Below, piece after piece: positions 45,042 through 53,503 of a stretch of DNA of 64,000 nucleotides; position 1 is the stretch's first letter; each line of letters opens with the position of its first letter. Location: assembly GCA_964631605.1 (NCBI GenBank), contig CAZVYG010000007.1, forward strand, positions 37,542 through 101,541, read 5' to 3'. The notes under the pieces were generated by a model, which made no database searches, was not told where the DNA came from, and saw nothing but the letters and a program-made list of their open reading frames with translations. The position numbers and the translations under genes were made by a program. Origin of the DNA: JARKQH01 sp964631605 (GTDB lineage Bacteria; Verrucomicrobiota; Verrucomicrobiia; Limisphaerales; UBA8199).

Positions 45042-47212
45042 TTCCACCGCGATGGTCTGTTGGCGAATGCGCCTTCATGAAGACGGCTAGGCGGCGACTG
45101 GCGACGGCTTTTGCGGGAGGGGTTTGGCTTTTAATCTCTCTCGCCGCCAGCGCGGCAGCGTCGGGTGACGCGGCGACGTTTTATGTTTCCCCCGCGGGCA
45201 ACGACGCCTGGTCGGGGCGTTCCGCCAGTCGCAATCTGGGGCGGACGGACGGGCCCTTTGCCACCGTTGGCCGCGCGTTGACCGCGGCGCGGTCCTGGCG
45301 TCAAAACCAGCCCGCTGCAGGACGGGTAACCCTCTGCCTGCGGGCCGGCACCTATTTTTTGCCGGAGACGCTGGTCCTGACGCCGCAGGACTCCAATACC
45401 CGGTTCACGGCGTATCGCCGCGAGCAGCCGGTCTTGAGCGCCGGGCGGAGTATCCGGGGGTGGCGCGAGGTTCAGGTCGGCAAGCGGCTCCTTTGGGCTG
45501 CGGATCTGCCGGAGGCGCGGGATGGCAGGTGGATTTTCCGCGAGCTCTGGGCCAACGGTCAGCGCGCGACTCGGGCGCGGCATCCCAACACGGGTTACCT
45601 GGCGGTGGAATCCTTGCCCGACGCCACGAAAGAGTGGACCGATGGCCACCTGCGTTTCCGTTATCACGAGGCGGACTTGAAGGCCTTTGATTTTCTGGAA
45701 GGCGCCGAGGTGATTGTCATGACCCGTTGGGTCGAGTCGCGCCTGCCCGTGGCGAGCGTGGACAAAAAGGAGCGGATGCTGAACTTCGCGAAGCGCTCGG
45801 TCTTTCAGCTCGCCCCCGGCGACCTGTATTATATCGAGGGGCCGCTCGAACTGCTCGATCAGCCGGGCGAATGGAGCCTCGATGCGCGCCTCGGCAGGGT
45901 TTACTATTCTCCGCGACCGGGCGAGCAGTTGAGCCAGTTCGAGGCGGTCGCGCCGGTGCGGCCCCAAGTACTGCGATTGGAGGGCGAACCCGGGCAGAAT
46001 CAGTTCCTCGAGAACATGGAATTCCAGGGGATTACTTTTGCGCACGCCGAATGGTATTTTCCGGATGAGTTTTACGCAGCCAAAGACAAACCAGTTGTCT
46101 GGCCGCCCCCCAAACCGGAGGTGGGTGGGTTTGCGCAGGCAGCCATCGGCGTGCCCGGCGCGGTTTGGGGACAGGGGGTAAGAGCCACCGTATTCGACCG
46201 CTGCCGTTTCGTAAACCTTGGCCCGTACGGCCTGGAACTCGGACGCGGCTGCAACAGCAACGTGATTCGGGGATGCGAGTTCGGCTATCTGGGCGCTGGA
46301 GGTTTGAAACTGGGCGAGACTGCCGTGCGCTCCAATCCCGCGGAGCAATCCCGCGGCAATGTGGTGACCGACTGCCACATTCACCACGGGGGACGAATGT
46401 TCCACAGCGCCATTGGCATCTGGATTGGACAGTCGCCGGACAACCAACTGACGCACAATCTCATTCATGATTTTTATTACACGGGCATTTCGATCGGCTG
46501 GACCTGGGGCTACGGTCCCACGCTGGCCGCCGGCAACCTCGTGGCCGCGAACCATGTGCATCACATCGGCGTTCAGTCCGACGGCGACGGTCCCATCCTC
46601 AGCGACATGGGCGGAATCTATACCCTCGGGATGCAGCCCGGAACCCGGATCGTCAACAACCTCTGGCATGATATCGCCGGCTTCCGCTACGGCGGCTGGG
46701 GAATTTACTTTGACGAAGGCAGCAGTAGCATCGTCGCCCGCAGCAACGTGGTCTATCGCACCACGCACGGCGGGTTCCACCAGCATTACGGCGCGACCAA
46801 CACCGTCGAAAACAACATTTTCGCGTTCGCTCGCGACCACCAGGTCCAACGCTCCCGCCCCGAACCGCACCCTGGCTTCAGTTTCCTCACCAACATCGTC
46901 TATTTCGACTCCGGCGTGTTGTTGGGCGGCAACTGGTCCGGCGATCAGTATCGCCTCGATTACAATCTCTATTTCGACGCGCGCCTCGCCACCAATGCCG
47001 AGAGCTTGAAACTGCCGGTCGGCACCTGGCGACAGTGGCGCGAACGCGGTCACGACCGCAACTCACGCATTGCCGACCCCTTGTTCGTGGACCCGAAAAA
47101 AGACGACTTCCGCCTGCGCCGCAACTCCCCGGCATTCGATCTCGGCTTCCAACCGATCAACCTCTCGAACATCGGCCCCCGGGCCACGGCGGGTTCCTCG
47201 GGCCGGCCCTAG
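45038..47212 (+). CDS. Right-handed parallel beta-helix secreted enzyme-like protein
   Basis: A 724-residue exported protein. A signal peptide follows a 13-residue N-extension (MKTARRRLATAFAGGVWLL); a Met at 45077 is an alternative start that begins the signal directly. The first start was chosen because its ATG overlaps the preceding stop (ATGA) and GGAG lies 11 bases upstream. The mature protein starts with ATFYVSPAGNDAWSGR, the opening of GH120/GH110-like and related beta-helix carbohydrate enzymes. Residues ~330-620 contain repeating beta-helix rungs (NVIRGCEFGYLGAGGL, NVVTDCHIHHGG, RIVNNLWHDIAG). Substrate unknown. Third gene of the glycan operon. Confidence 0.78.
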   Translation: MIPPRWSVGECAFMKTARRRLATAFAGGVWLLISLAASAAASGDAATFYVSPAGNDAWSGRSASRNLGRTDGPFATVGRALTAARSWRQNQPAAGRVTLCLRAGTYFLPETLVLTPQDSNTRFTAYRREQPVLSAGRSIRGWREVQVGKRLLWAADLPEARDGRWIFRELWANGQRATRARHPNTGYLAVESLPDATKEWTDGHLRFRYHEADLKAFDFLEGAEVIVMTRWVESRLPVASVDKKERMLNFAKRSVFQLAPGDLYYIEGPLELLDQPGEWSLDARLGRVYYSPRPGEQLSQFEAVAPVRPQVLRLEGEPGQNQFLENMEFQGITFAHAEWYFPDEFYAAKDKPVVWPPPKPEVGGFAQAAIGVPGAVWGQGVRATVFDRCRFVNLGPYGLELGRGCNSNVIRGCEFGYLGAGGLKLGETAVRSNPAEQSRGNVVTDCHIHHGGRMFHSAIGIWIGQSPDNQLTHNLIHDFYYTGISIGWTWGYGPTLAAGNLVAANHVHHIGVQSDGDGPILSDMGGIYTLGMQPGTRIVNNLWHDIAGFRYGGWGIYFDEGSSSIVARSNVVYRTTHGGFHQHYGATNTVENNIFAFARDHQVQRSRPEPHPGFSFLTNIVYFDSGVLLGGNWSGDQYRLDYNLYFDARLATNAESLKLPVGTWRQWRERGHDRNSRIADPLFVDPKKDDFRLRRNSPAFDLGFQPINLSNIGPRATAGSSGRP

Positions 47213-47230
47213 CAGCCCGTTGAAAAAGTA

Positions 47231-47360
47231 GCAGCGGACGTGAGTCCGCTCCATTCACCGCTGTTGTTTGCGACGAAAGTTGGAGCGCGGGAGTTCCTCC
47301 CCGCGTTCGGCGAGACCGTCCGCGGCCCGCTCGCGTCTTGGAGCGCGGCTCCGCTGCGCC
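47231..47360. repeat. Hairpin-rich intergenic repeat cluster
   Basis: Between the beta-helix gene and tRNA-Ala lie several small palindromes. AGCGGAC and GTCCGCT form a 7-bp stem with a GTGA tetraloop (47233-47250). GGAGC and GCTCC form a stem with loop GCG (47340-47352). An imperfect stem with a one-base bulge lies at 47287-47305. The 11-base direct repeat TTGGAGCGCGG occurs at 47280 and 47338. The block looks like REP- or MITE-like repeats; the hairpin at 6983-7014 shares its core. Confidence 0.5.
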
Positions 47361-47409
47361 GGGCCCAGGCCCGTGGGATTGCTTGAAACGGTGGACATGC
47401 GGGGGAGGA

Positions 47410-47485
47410 TGGTGGAGCCGAGGGGAGTCGAACCCCTGACCTTCTCATTGCGAACGAGACGCTCTACCAACTGAGCTACGACCCC
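47410..47485 (-). tRNA. tRNA-Ala(CGC)
   Basis: A 73-base cloverleaf with a genome-encoded CCA (47410-47412). The acceptor stem pairs seven bases with two G-U pairs and discriminator A. The D stem is GCTC/GAGC. The anticodon stem TCTCG/TGAGA carries the loop TTCGCAA with anticodon CGC (reads GCG). The T stem AGGGG/CCCCT has the loop TTCGACT. It lies between the glycan operon and gspF; no integrase or attachment duplication is visible at it. Confidence 0.95.
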
Positions 47486-47556
47486 ATCCAAAAGAGTCAA
47501 CGCAGGTTATTATGGCCGCGCAAGGCGTTGATGCAAGTGGAAAGAGAGGGGATTTC

Positions 47557-48849
47557 TCAGTCCCCGGGGCTGGATGTGTTGGAGGGTTCAAGGAGTCCGG
47601 GGGCACGGATAATCGGAAGATACATGGCAATCACGATGCTGCCGACGATGAGGGCCAGGAAGACGATCAGGATCGGTTCAAGCAGGGAGGTGAGGGCCGA
47701 CGTGGCATCATCCACCTCCTCGTCGCAGGCGTCGGCAATTTTCATTAGCAGGTCGGGCAGGGCGCCGGTTTGCTCCCCCACATCCACCATCCCGGCAACC
47801 ATGCCGGGAAACAGCGAGGAGGCTTTAAGGGTCGGGGCGATGGGTTCACCGGCCTTGACCTGGTCGTGGACCTTGGCGATGAGGCGGGTATAGACGACGT
47901 TTCCCGTCGTTTCTCCGACAATGGTAAGGGCCTGAAGGATCGGCACCCCGCTGTTGATCAGCGTGCCCAAGGTGCGCGCGAAGCGGGAAATGGCCACCTT
48001 GCGGAACAGCGGGCCGAGGAGCGGGAGCGTCAGTTTGAGTTGATCGAAGGCCCAGCGTCCGGGAAGGGTGCGGAGGATCAATGAAACAGTTCCCGCGAGG
48101 GCGGCCAGGAGAGTCAGGCCGAGCAGAAAGTGGGCCTGAATGGCTGTGCTGACATTGAAGACGAAAGTCGTGAAGGCTGGCAACGGCGCCCCGCCGAGCA
48201 GGCCCTCGAACACCACTTTGAACCGGGGGACGACAAAGACCATCAGCAGGGCCAGGATTGCAGCGGCGACTGTCAGCACAGCGCAGGGATAGAACATTGC
48301 GGCTTTAACCTTGCCTTTAATCCGCTGCGCTTTTTCCATGAATTCGGCCAGGCGCCGGAGGGTGGTTTCCAGGGCGCCGGCGATTTCACCGGCCTTGACC
48401 ATGTAAACATAAAGGCGGTTGAAGGATTTGGGATGCGCGGCGAGCGCCTCGGCCAGTGAGCTGCCGTTCTCGATGGCCGACTCGATGTGGTTGAGGGTCA
48501 GCCGGAAACGCCGGTGGGGTTGCTGGTCGCGGAGGGTGCGGAGGCTGCGCAGCAGAGGCATGCCCGCATCGAGCAAGGTCGCGAGTTGGCGTGTGAACAC
48601 GGCGAGAACGGCCGGCTTGATTCTCCCATCAATGCGGCCAGGAGGCAGACCCGCCCGCAGCGGTGTGGTGCGGGCCCGGGCGTGCGGGAAGGGCACCGTT
48701 TGGCTGGTTGCTTTCTCCGCCAGCAGGCGGGTGGGGAAAAGGCCCATTTCCTTGATTCGGCGGATGGCTTCAAGTTGGTCCGCCACCTCGAGCGTGCCGC
48801 GCGTTTCCCCGCCTTTGAGGTCCACGGCAACATAGGAAAAGCAGGACAT
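47557..48849 (-). CDS. gspF: Type II secretion / type IV pilus inner membrane protein F
   Basis: A 430-residue platform protein of the GspF/PilC family. The N-terminal region reads FSYVAVDLKGGETRGTLEVA with EAIRRIKEMGLFP. Two GSPII_F domains follow (VFTRQLATLLDAGMPLLRSL near residue 90, and SRFARTLGTLINSGVPILQA near residue 290), with MVKAGEIAGALETTLRRLAE and VDVGEQTGALPDLLMKIAD and three to four membrane helices. It couples the cytoplasmic ATPase to pseudopilin assembly. No gspE, gspG or other machinery gene is next to it. The start at 48849 has a full-strength ribosome-binding site. Convergent with the tRNA side, divergent from the next genes. Confidence 0.9.
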   Translation of the reverse strand: MSCFSYVAVDLKGGETRGTLEVADQLEAIRRIKEMGLFPTRLLAEKATSQTVPFPHARARTTPLRAGLPPGRIDGRIKPAVLAVFTRQLATLLDAGMPLLRSLRTLRDQQPHRRFRLTLNHIESAIENGSSLAEALAAHPKSFNRLYVYMVKAGEIAGALETTLRRLAEFMEKAQRIKGKVKAAMFYPCAVLTVAAAILALLMVFVVPRFKVVFEGLLGGAPLPAFTTFVFNVSTAIQAHFLLGLTLLAALAGTVSLILRTLPGRWAFDQLKLTLPLLGPLFRKVAISRFARTLGTLINSGVPILQALTIVGETTGNVVYTRLIAKVHDQVKAGEPIAPTLKASSLFPGMVAGMVDVGEQTGALPDLLMKIADACDEEVDDATSALTSLLEPILIVFLALIVGSIVIAMYLPIIRAPGLLEPSNTSSPGD

Positions 48850-48850
48850 A

Positions 48851-48862
48851 ATCACCTCCCTT
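48851..48862 (-). promoter_or_regulatory. Strong ribosome-binding site of gspF
   Basis: On the minus strand the sequence AAGGGAGGTGAT ends one base before the ATG-adjacent T, and it matches almost the full anti-Shine-Dalgarno complement. It decides the start at 48849 over longer open frames, and it stands out because most genes of the window lack a recognisable site. Confidence 0.75.
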
Positions 48863-49022
48863 GCGCCCCCCTTGCCTCGGGCATTTGCATTGTGTTTGGC
48901 ACGGTTCCCATACAACCAGTTAGACCGGGTGCCATCGCAAGCCTCACGCAACGCAGTGCGGGCAACAGCCAAGGACAAATCCAGGATTGTCGGGGCGGTG
49001 TGTTTGTGCTAGGGTAGGGTGC

Positions 49023-49154
49023 GTGAGCTGGTTGACCAGGCAGGAACAAATGGTTCTCTGTATTGTGCTGGGCTTGCTGCTGACGGGCTTGGCGGTGAAG
49101 GCTTATCGGACCGCCCGACCGCCGGCGGCAGTGACGACACCGGTGACACGCTAA
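49023..49154 (+). CDS. Small single-pass membrane protein, 43 residues
   Basis: A GTG-started frame of 43 residues. A hydrophobic stretch (MVLCIVLGLLLTGLAVKAY) is preceded by a charged N-terminus (SWLTRQEQ) and followed by a Pro/Ala-rich tail (RTARPPAAVTTPVTR). The stop lies one base before the ATG of the next gene, so the two are probably co-translated. Function unknown. The GTG start and short length leave some doubt that it is expressed. Confidence 0.45.
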   Translation: MSWLTRQEQMVLCIVLGLLLTGLAVKAYRTARPPAAVTTPVTR

Positions 49155-49155
49155 G

Positions 49156-49584
49156 ATGCAAGAAATCAGTTTTGAAGAGGCACTCGAGTTGATTCGGGCC
49201 AGGGATAACCGTTACGAGCGGGATGCTTATCTGTTTGTCAGGGAGGCTCTGGACTATACTCAAAAATCCATTGCTCGCGGAGGGCGGGGACGGCAACGGC
49301 ATGTGACCGGACAAGAGCTGCTTGCCGGAATTCGCGATTACGCCCTCGAGCAGTTCGGTCCAATGGCAGCCACCGTGCTTGAGCAGTGGGGAATACGCTC
49401 CTGCAGCGACTTCGGCGAGATTGTGTTCAATATGGTCGAGATCGGCCTGCTGGCCAAAACGCCCGAAGACAGCCGGGCGGATTTTGCCGAGGGTTACGAC
49501 TTCTTCGAAGCCTTCCGGAAGCCCTTCTTGCCCTCGACTAAACAGCGGCGGACGCCGATTGAAAAAGCGCCATCCGGGGCCTGA
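49156..49584 (+). CDS. Minf_1886-type conserved protein (Plancto/Verrucomicrobia)
   Basis: A 142-residue soluble protein matching, from memory, the Minf_1886/TIGR04138-type family that is largely confined to Planctomycetes and Verrucomicrobia. Recognised parts are EALELIRARDNRYERDAYLF with VREALDYTQKSI, the conserved HVTGQELLAGIRDYALEQFG, VLEQWGIRSCSDFGEIVFNM and VEIGLLAKTPEDSRADF. It is mostly helical, with no membrane segment. No biochemical function is known to me. It lies between the small membrane protein and the M16 protease, 19 bases upstream of the latter, and probably shares their transcript. Confidence 0.75.
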   Translation: MQEISFEEALELIRARDNRYERDAYLFVREALDYTQKSIARGGRGRQRHVTGQELLAGIRDYALEQFGPMAATVLEQWGIRSCSDFGEIVFNMVEIGLLAKTPEDSRADFAEGYDFFEAFRKPFLPSTKQRRTPIEKAPSGA

Positions 49585-49602
49585 AGAGGATCGGCCAAGC
49601 TC

Positions 49603-52187
49603 ATGCCCGCCAAAGTGCTGCCGGTTCCCCCCACGGGCCTGATCCCCGCGGTGCCGCCGGGGGTCAGGCTGACCACGCTGGACAAAGGCTTAACCATCAT
49701 CGTCCGCGAGGATCACAGCGCTCCGGTTGTGTCCGCCCAGGCTTGGTGCATGGCGGGGAGCATCCACGAGGGACGCTGGCTGGGGGCCGGGCTTTCGCAC
49801 GTGCTCGAGCACATGCTGTTCAAAGGCACTCGTCGCCGCGCAGGCAGCCGCATTGACCAGGAGGTGCAGGAGGCGGGCGGCTACATGAATGCCTACACCT
49901 CGTTCGACCGCACCGTTTTTCACATTGATGTCCCCAGCTCGGGCACAGCCGTTGCAATTGACATCCTGTGCGACATCATGCAGCACGCAACGCTGCCTCC
50001 GGACGAGCTGGCCAAGGAAATGCAGGTCATCCTCCGCGAGATGGATATGAACGTGGATGATCCCGACCGGCGGGCGGGCCGGCGCCTCTTCGAGACCGCC
50101 TACACCCGCAGCCCTTATCGCTTCACCGTGATCGGGTATCCGGACATCTTCAACGAGTTGAAGCCGGAGGATATCCGCGCCTATTATCACGAGAAATACG
50201 CCCCCAATAACGTGTTTTACGTCGTCGCCGGCGACGTGAATGCTGACACGGTGGTCAGTCAGATACGCGAGGCTTACGCCGGCGCAAAGGCCCGCCCCCT
50301 TCCCCCCATCGTCCTGCCCGAGGAACCGCCGCAAACCGCTCCCCGGGAGGTTATCGAAGAAGCGCCAATCGAGCTGGGTTATGTTCACATCGCCTGGCAC
50401 ATACCCGACCTCCGCCATCCGGATGTGCCGATCCTCGATGTGCTGGCGACGCTGCTGGGCAACGGGCGCAGTTCCCGTCTCTACCGCCGGGTAAGGGAAA
50501 CCGAGGGCTTGGCCTACTCCGTCCATGCCTGGACCTATAACCCCGGCAACCCGGGCCTCCTCGGCATCAGCGCCACGCTCGACCCCAACGACTTCGAGGC
50601 TGCGTGCCGCGCAATGATGGCCGAGGTCGAAAAAATGCAAACCGAGCCGGTCGAACCCCAGGAATTGGATAAGGCGGTAAAACAGTTTCTGGCGGGGACA
50701 CTGGCCGTGCGCAAAACCATGCAGGGCCAGGCGCAGGACCTTGGCAGCAACTGGCTGGCAGCCAATGACTTGGGATTCTCGGATCGTTACCTCGCCGCCG
50801 TCCGCCGGATCACCCCTCCCGATTTGCAGCGAGTTGCCCGGCACTACTTGCGGCCTGATGCCAGAACCCTCTACGCGCTGCTGCCTGACGGGCGGGCGCC
50901 ACAGCGCGTCCCCTGCGTCGAGTCGCTCTCCCAGAACCCCATCCACAAGCTCGAACTGCCAAACGGGTTGCGCCTCCTGGTCAAAGAGGATCACCGGCTT
51001 CCCTTTGTCGAGTTTAGGGCAGTCTGCCGGGGCGGGGTCCTGAGCGAAACCCCCGATAAAAACGGCGTGACCCAATTGATGGTCAAAACGCTCCTCAAAG
51101 GAACCGCCCGCCGGTCGGCCGAGGAAATCGCCGGTACGATCGAGTCGGGGGGAGGCAGCATCGAAACTTACGCCGGCAACAATAGTTTCGGACTCAATGC
51201 GGAAATTCTGAGCACTGACTTTGACACCGCGTTGGAGCTGGTGGCTGACGTGCTGGGTAATCCGTCATTCCCTTCCGAGGCACTCGAGCGCGAGCGCGAG
51301 GTCCAGTTGGCGGCGATTCAGGCGCAAAAAGATCACCTGCTGCAAAGCGCCTTCAGGCTGATGCGCCGCGAGCTATTCGGCGCTCGCGCTTACGGGCTCG
51401 ATCCCCTGGGAACCGAGGAGACGGTGCGGAGCCTGCGCGCCAGCGACCTTCGAGAGAACCACGGCCAGCTCGTCGTTCCAGACAACTGCGTGCTTGCCAT
51501 TTTTGGCGATGTCCAATTGCCCGCTGTCGAGGCCGCGGTCCGGAAACTGTTCGGAGGATGGCAGCGGGGCAGCGAGGTTCCCCCGTTGGACCCTGGCCCG
51601 GCTGCTGAGGGCGAAGCGAGGAGTGCGGGCGGCATGCGGCGGGTGCGCGAGGTCCGCGACAAGAAGCAGGCGGTGCTGGTGGTCGGTTACCCGAGCACAA
51701 CCTTGAAGGATCCGGACCGCTATGCCCTGGACATTCTCCAGGAAGCCTGCAGCGACCTTGGATCACGGCTGTTTCTCCGCATTCGCGAACACCTTGGCCT
51801 GGCCTATTACGTCGGCGCCCAGAGCTTCACCGGACTGGCTCCCGGTTTCTTCGCTTTTTACGCTGGCACCGCTCCCGACAAAGCCGTCCAGGTCGAAACC
51901 GAGCTGCTGCGCGAAGCCGATTGCCTGCGCGCGGAGGGCCTGACCGAAGAGGAGTTGAAGCGGACCAAGGCGAAGATCATCGGCCAGAGAAAGATTTCCC
52001 GCCAGGACCTTGGCAGCCTCGCCATGACTGCGGCTTTGGANNNNNNNNNNTTTACGGTCTGGGTTACAGTCATGGCGACCACGAGGACGCCCTTTATGGG
52101 GCCGTTACGCTCGCGCGCGTCAAGGAAGTTGCGGCCAGGTACTTCCGGCCGGAACGGGCCGTGCTTGCCGCCATTTTGCCAGAATAG
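49603..52187 (+). CDS. M16-family metalloprotease, two-half form, interrupted by a 10-N gap
   Basis: A fused processing-peptidase-like protein of about 860 residues. The N-half has the zinc motif HVLEH (66-70) and the family spacing to EMQVILREMDM. The C-half begins NGLRLLVKEDHRLPFVEFRA but lacks HxxEH at the equivalent place (GVTQLMVKTLLKG), so it is expected to be a structural partner, as in fused M16B pairs. The N at 52041-52050 split the last ~60 residues from the rest. The correct C-terminus reads YGLGYSHGDHEDALYGAV after the gap and ends ERAVLAAILPE. The required gap length is 2 modulo 3, with about five missing bases (a DEL codon run) fitting the family. Periplasmic or cytoplasmic location is not decided. 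Confidence 0.88.
52041..52050. other. Assembly gap (10 N) inside the M16 protease gene
   Basis: Ten N interrupt the coding frame. Two bases of a codon (GA) precede it and two (TT) precede the next in-frame codon (TAC). The true gap length must be 2 modulo 3; five bases giving DEL before YGLG would restore a typical M16 sequence. Confidence 0.8.
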
Positions 52188-52191
52188 CAGT

Positions 52192-52773
52192 TCAAGAGTT
52201 CGCCAAGTCACCCGGGCCCGACCGCAGGAGCAAAGACAGCGCCAGAAAATCGTAAAGGGCGTGGGTGAGGGCCGGAGTGAGGAGGTTGCCCGTCAAGAGG
52301 TAAAGCAGGCCGAAGTAAAGGCCAAACAGCGTGGCGAGCAGGGCATAGAGCCAGGTGATGCGGTGCGCAAGCCCAAACAGGGCGCTGGCGACAAAAAGTG
52401 CGGGCGCGTCACCCAGCAGAATGTGGAGGCTGTTCTGCAGTGCTCCGCGGAAAAAGGCTTCCTCGCAAAGGCCCGCCAGCATTGAGATCACCAGAATCTG
52501 CCCGAGGCTCCAACCGCGAAATAGCGGCTGCAGCAGAGACCGGAGGAAGACGCGGTAACGGACCATGGGCGGCCAGGACGAGCCCATGCACCAGCCTAAG
52601 AGGGCGAAAGGCGGGCCGGCGGCCGCGAGTCCGAGAGTCGCATCGGCGAGGTTCCAATGGCATTGGGCGGCCAGGGGCCGACCGAGGAAAGAGCCCCACA
52701 CGGCCGCGATTGCCAGAAGCGCCAGTTCGAGTGCGGCGCCAGCGAGAAACGACAGGCGCGGAATTCGCGTCAT
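52192..52773 (-). CDS. CPBP-family intramembrane glutamic protease
   Basis: A 193-residue membrane protein of the CPBP (CAAX protease/bacteriocin-processing) family. Motif 1 is GLCEEAFFRGALQ with the EExxxR pair, motif 2 is SALFGLAHRI, and motif 3 is LTPALTHALYDFLAL with HxxxD. Four to five membrane helices are visible. Expected to cleave a substrate within the membrane; the substrate is unknown. The start was placed at 52773 (MTRIPRLSFL); an upstream TTG is also open. Convergent with the M16 gene, four bases apart. Confidence 0.85.
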   Translation of the reverse strand: MTRIPRLSFLAGAALELALLAIAAVWGSFLGRPLAAQCHWNLADATLGLAAAGPPFALLGWCMGSSWPPMVRYRVFLRSLLQPLFRGWSLGQILVISMLAGLCEEAFFRGALQNSLHILLGDAPALFVASALFGLAHRITWLYALLATLFGLYFGLLYLLTGNLLTPALTHALYDFLALSLLLRSGPGDLANS

Positions 52774-52873
52774 GGAGGAATTAGACAACGGAAAGGCAAA
52801 AAAGGAAGGTCAAACCTCGGTGGTGGAGAGTTGATGCTTGGCAGTTTCACACCCCTTGCTCTAAGGTGGGGCT

Positions 52874-53419
52874 GTGACTGGGTTCTTGAGATACGTGGGG
52901 TTGTTTAATGCGGCAGTGTGGTTTGGCGCCGCGGTGGGGTATTCGCTATGCACCGCGCCTGTCTTCAGTTCCGCAGCCTTCGAGGAGTTGCTCGGGCCCA
53001 AAAACTTTCCTTATTTTTCGGTGGCCATCGGCCAGTTGCCGGCCGTGCGGTTTTATCATCTCTGCCTGGTTTGCGGGGTGGTGGCGCTGCTGCATTTGGG
53101 GGCCGAATGGATTCACTTGGGGAAAATGCCCAGAAGGTGGTGGGTCGCCGTGGTGTTGGGCCTGTTTTGTATCGCCCTGTTTGAGACGGCCTGGCTGCAG
53201 CCCAAGCTCAGCCGGGAACACACTGTCCGGTTCGCCTTGAACTCAACTGCAGCCGAGCGAACCGCCGCGGCGAGTTCCTTCACGGTCTGGCTTCGGGTCT
53301 CGCGAGGCTTGAATGTGTTGATGCTGGGATGCCTCGGCCTTTACTTCTGGCGCCAGGGAACCCGCGCCGATCCCCCGCCGTTTCGCCATGGCTCCCCCCT
53401 CTCGTACATGACAAAATAG
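52874..53419 (+). CDS. DUF4149-like membrane protein
   Basis: A 181-residue protein with four membrane helices: near 5-28 (LRYVGLFNAAVWFGAAVGYS), 60-80, 90-110 and 145-165. The pattern of short loops and a conserved TVRFALNSTAAERTAAASSF segment recalls the DUF4149 family (TMEM205-like), which has no known activity. It starts with GTG at 52874, the only credible start before the first helix. Followed by a regulatory palindrome and the PUR-domain gene, so the two may be separate units. Confidence 0.65.
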   Translation: MTGFLRYVGLFNAAVWFGAAVGYSLCTAPVFSSAAFEELLGPKNFPYFSVAIGQLPAVRFYHLCLVCGVVALLHLGAEWIHLGKMPRRWWVAVVLGLFCIALFETAWLQPKLSREHTVRFALNSTAAERTAAASSFTVWLRVSRGLNVLMLGCLGLYFWRQGTRADPPPFRHGSPLSYMTK

Positions 53420-53424
53420 GCGGT

Positions 53425-53443
53425 TGACAATTTAGGATTGTCA
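53425..53443. promoter_or_regulatory. Perfect palindrome upstream of the PUR-domain gene
   Basis: TGACAAT and ATTGTCA form a perfect 7-bp inverted repeat with a 5-base spacer (TTAGG). It lies just after the DUF4149 stop and 60 bases before the PUR-gene start. It may be an operator or a small terminator; no T run follows, which favours an operator. A further 5-bp stem (CGCTC/GAGCG, loop GTTTT) lies at 53473-53487. Confidence 0.4.
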
Positions 53444-53503
53444 CGGAGGTTAATCTTGGCGATAATGGGGAGCGCTCGTTTTGAGCGTCCGGGCTAAAAA
53501 CAT

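Noticed and set aside
45131..47053. A 640-residue minus-strand frame opposite the beta-helix gene
   Set aside because: The plus-strand product has a signal peptide and beta-helix rungs; the antisense frame has no family features.
47410..47485. tRNA-Ala as an integration site for a mobile element
   Set aside because: There is no integrase, no direct repeat of the tRNA end and no mobility gene nearby.
49010..49015. A -10-like box (TAGGGT) before the 43-residue frame
   Set aside because: Weak match, and the resulting leader would be almost zero length; too uncertain to list as a promoter.
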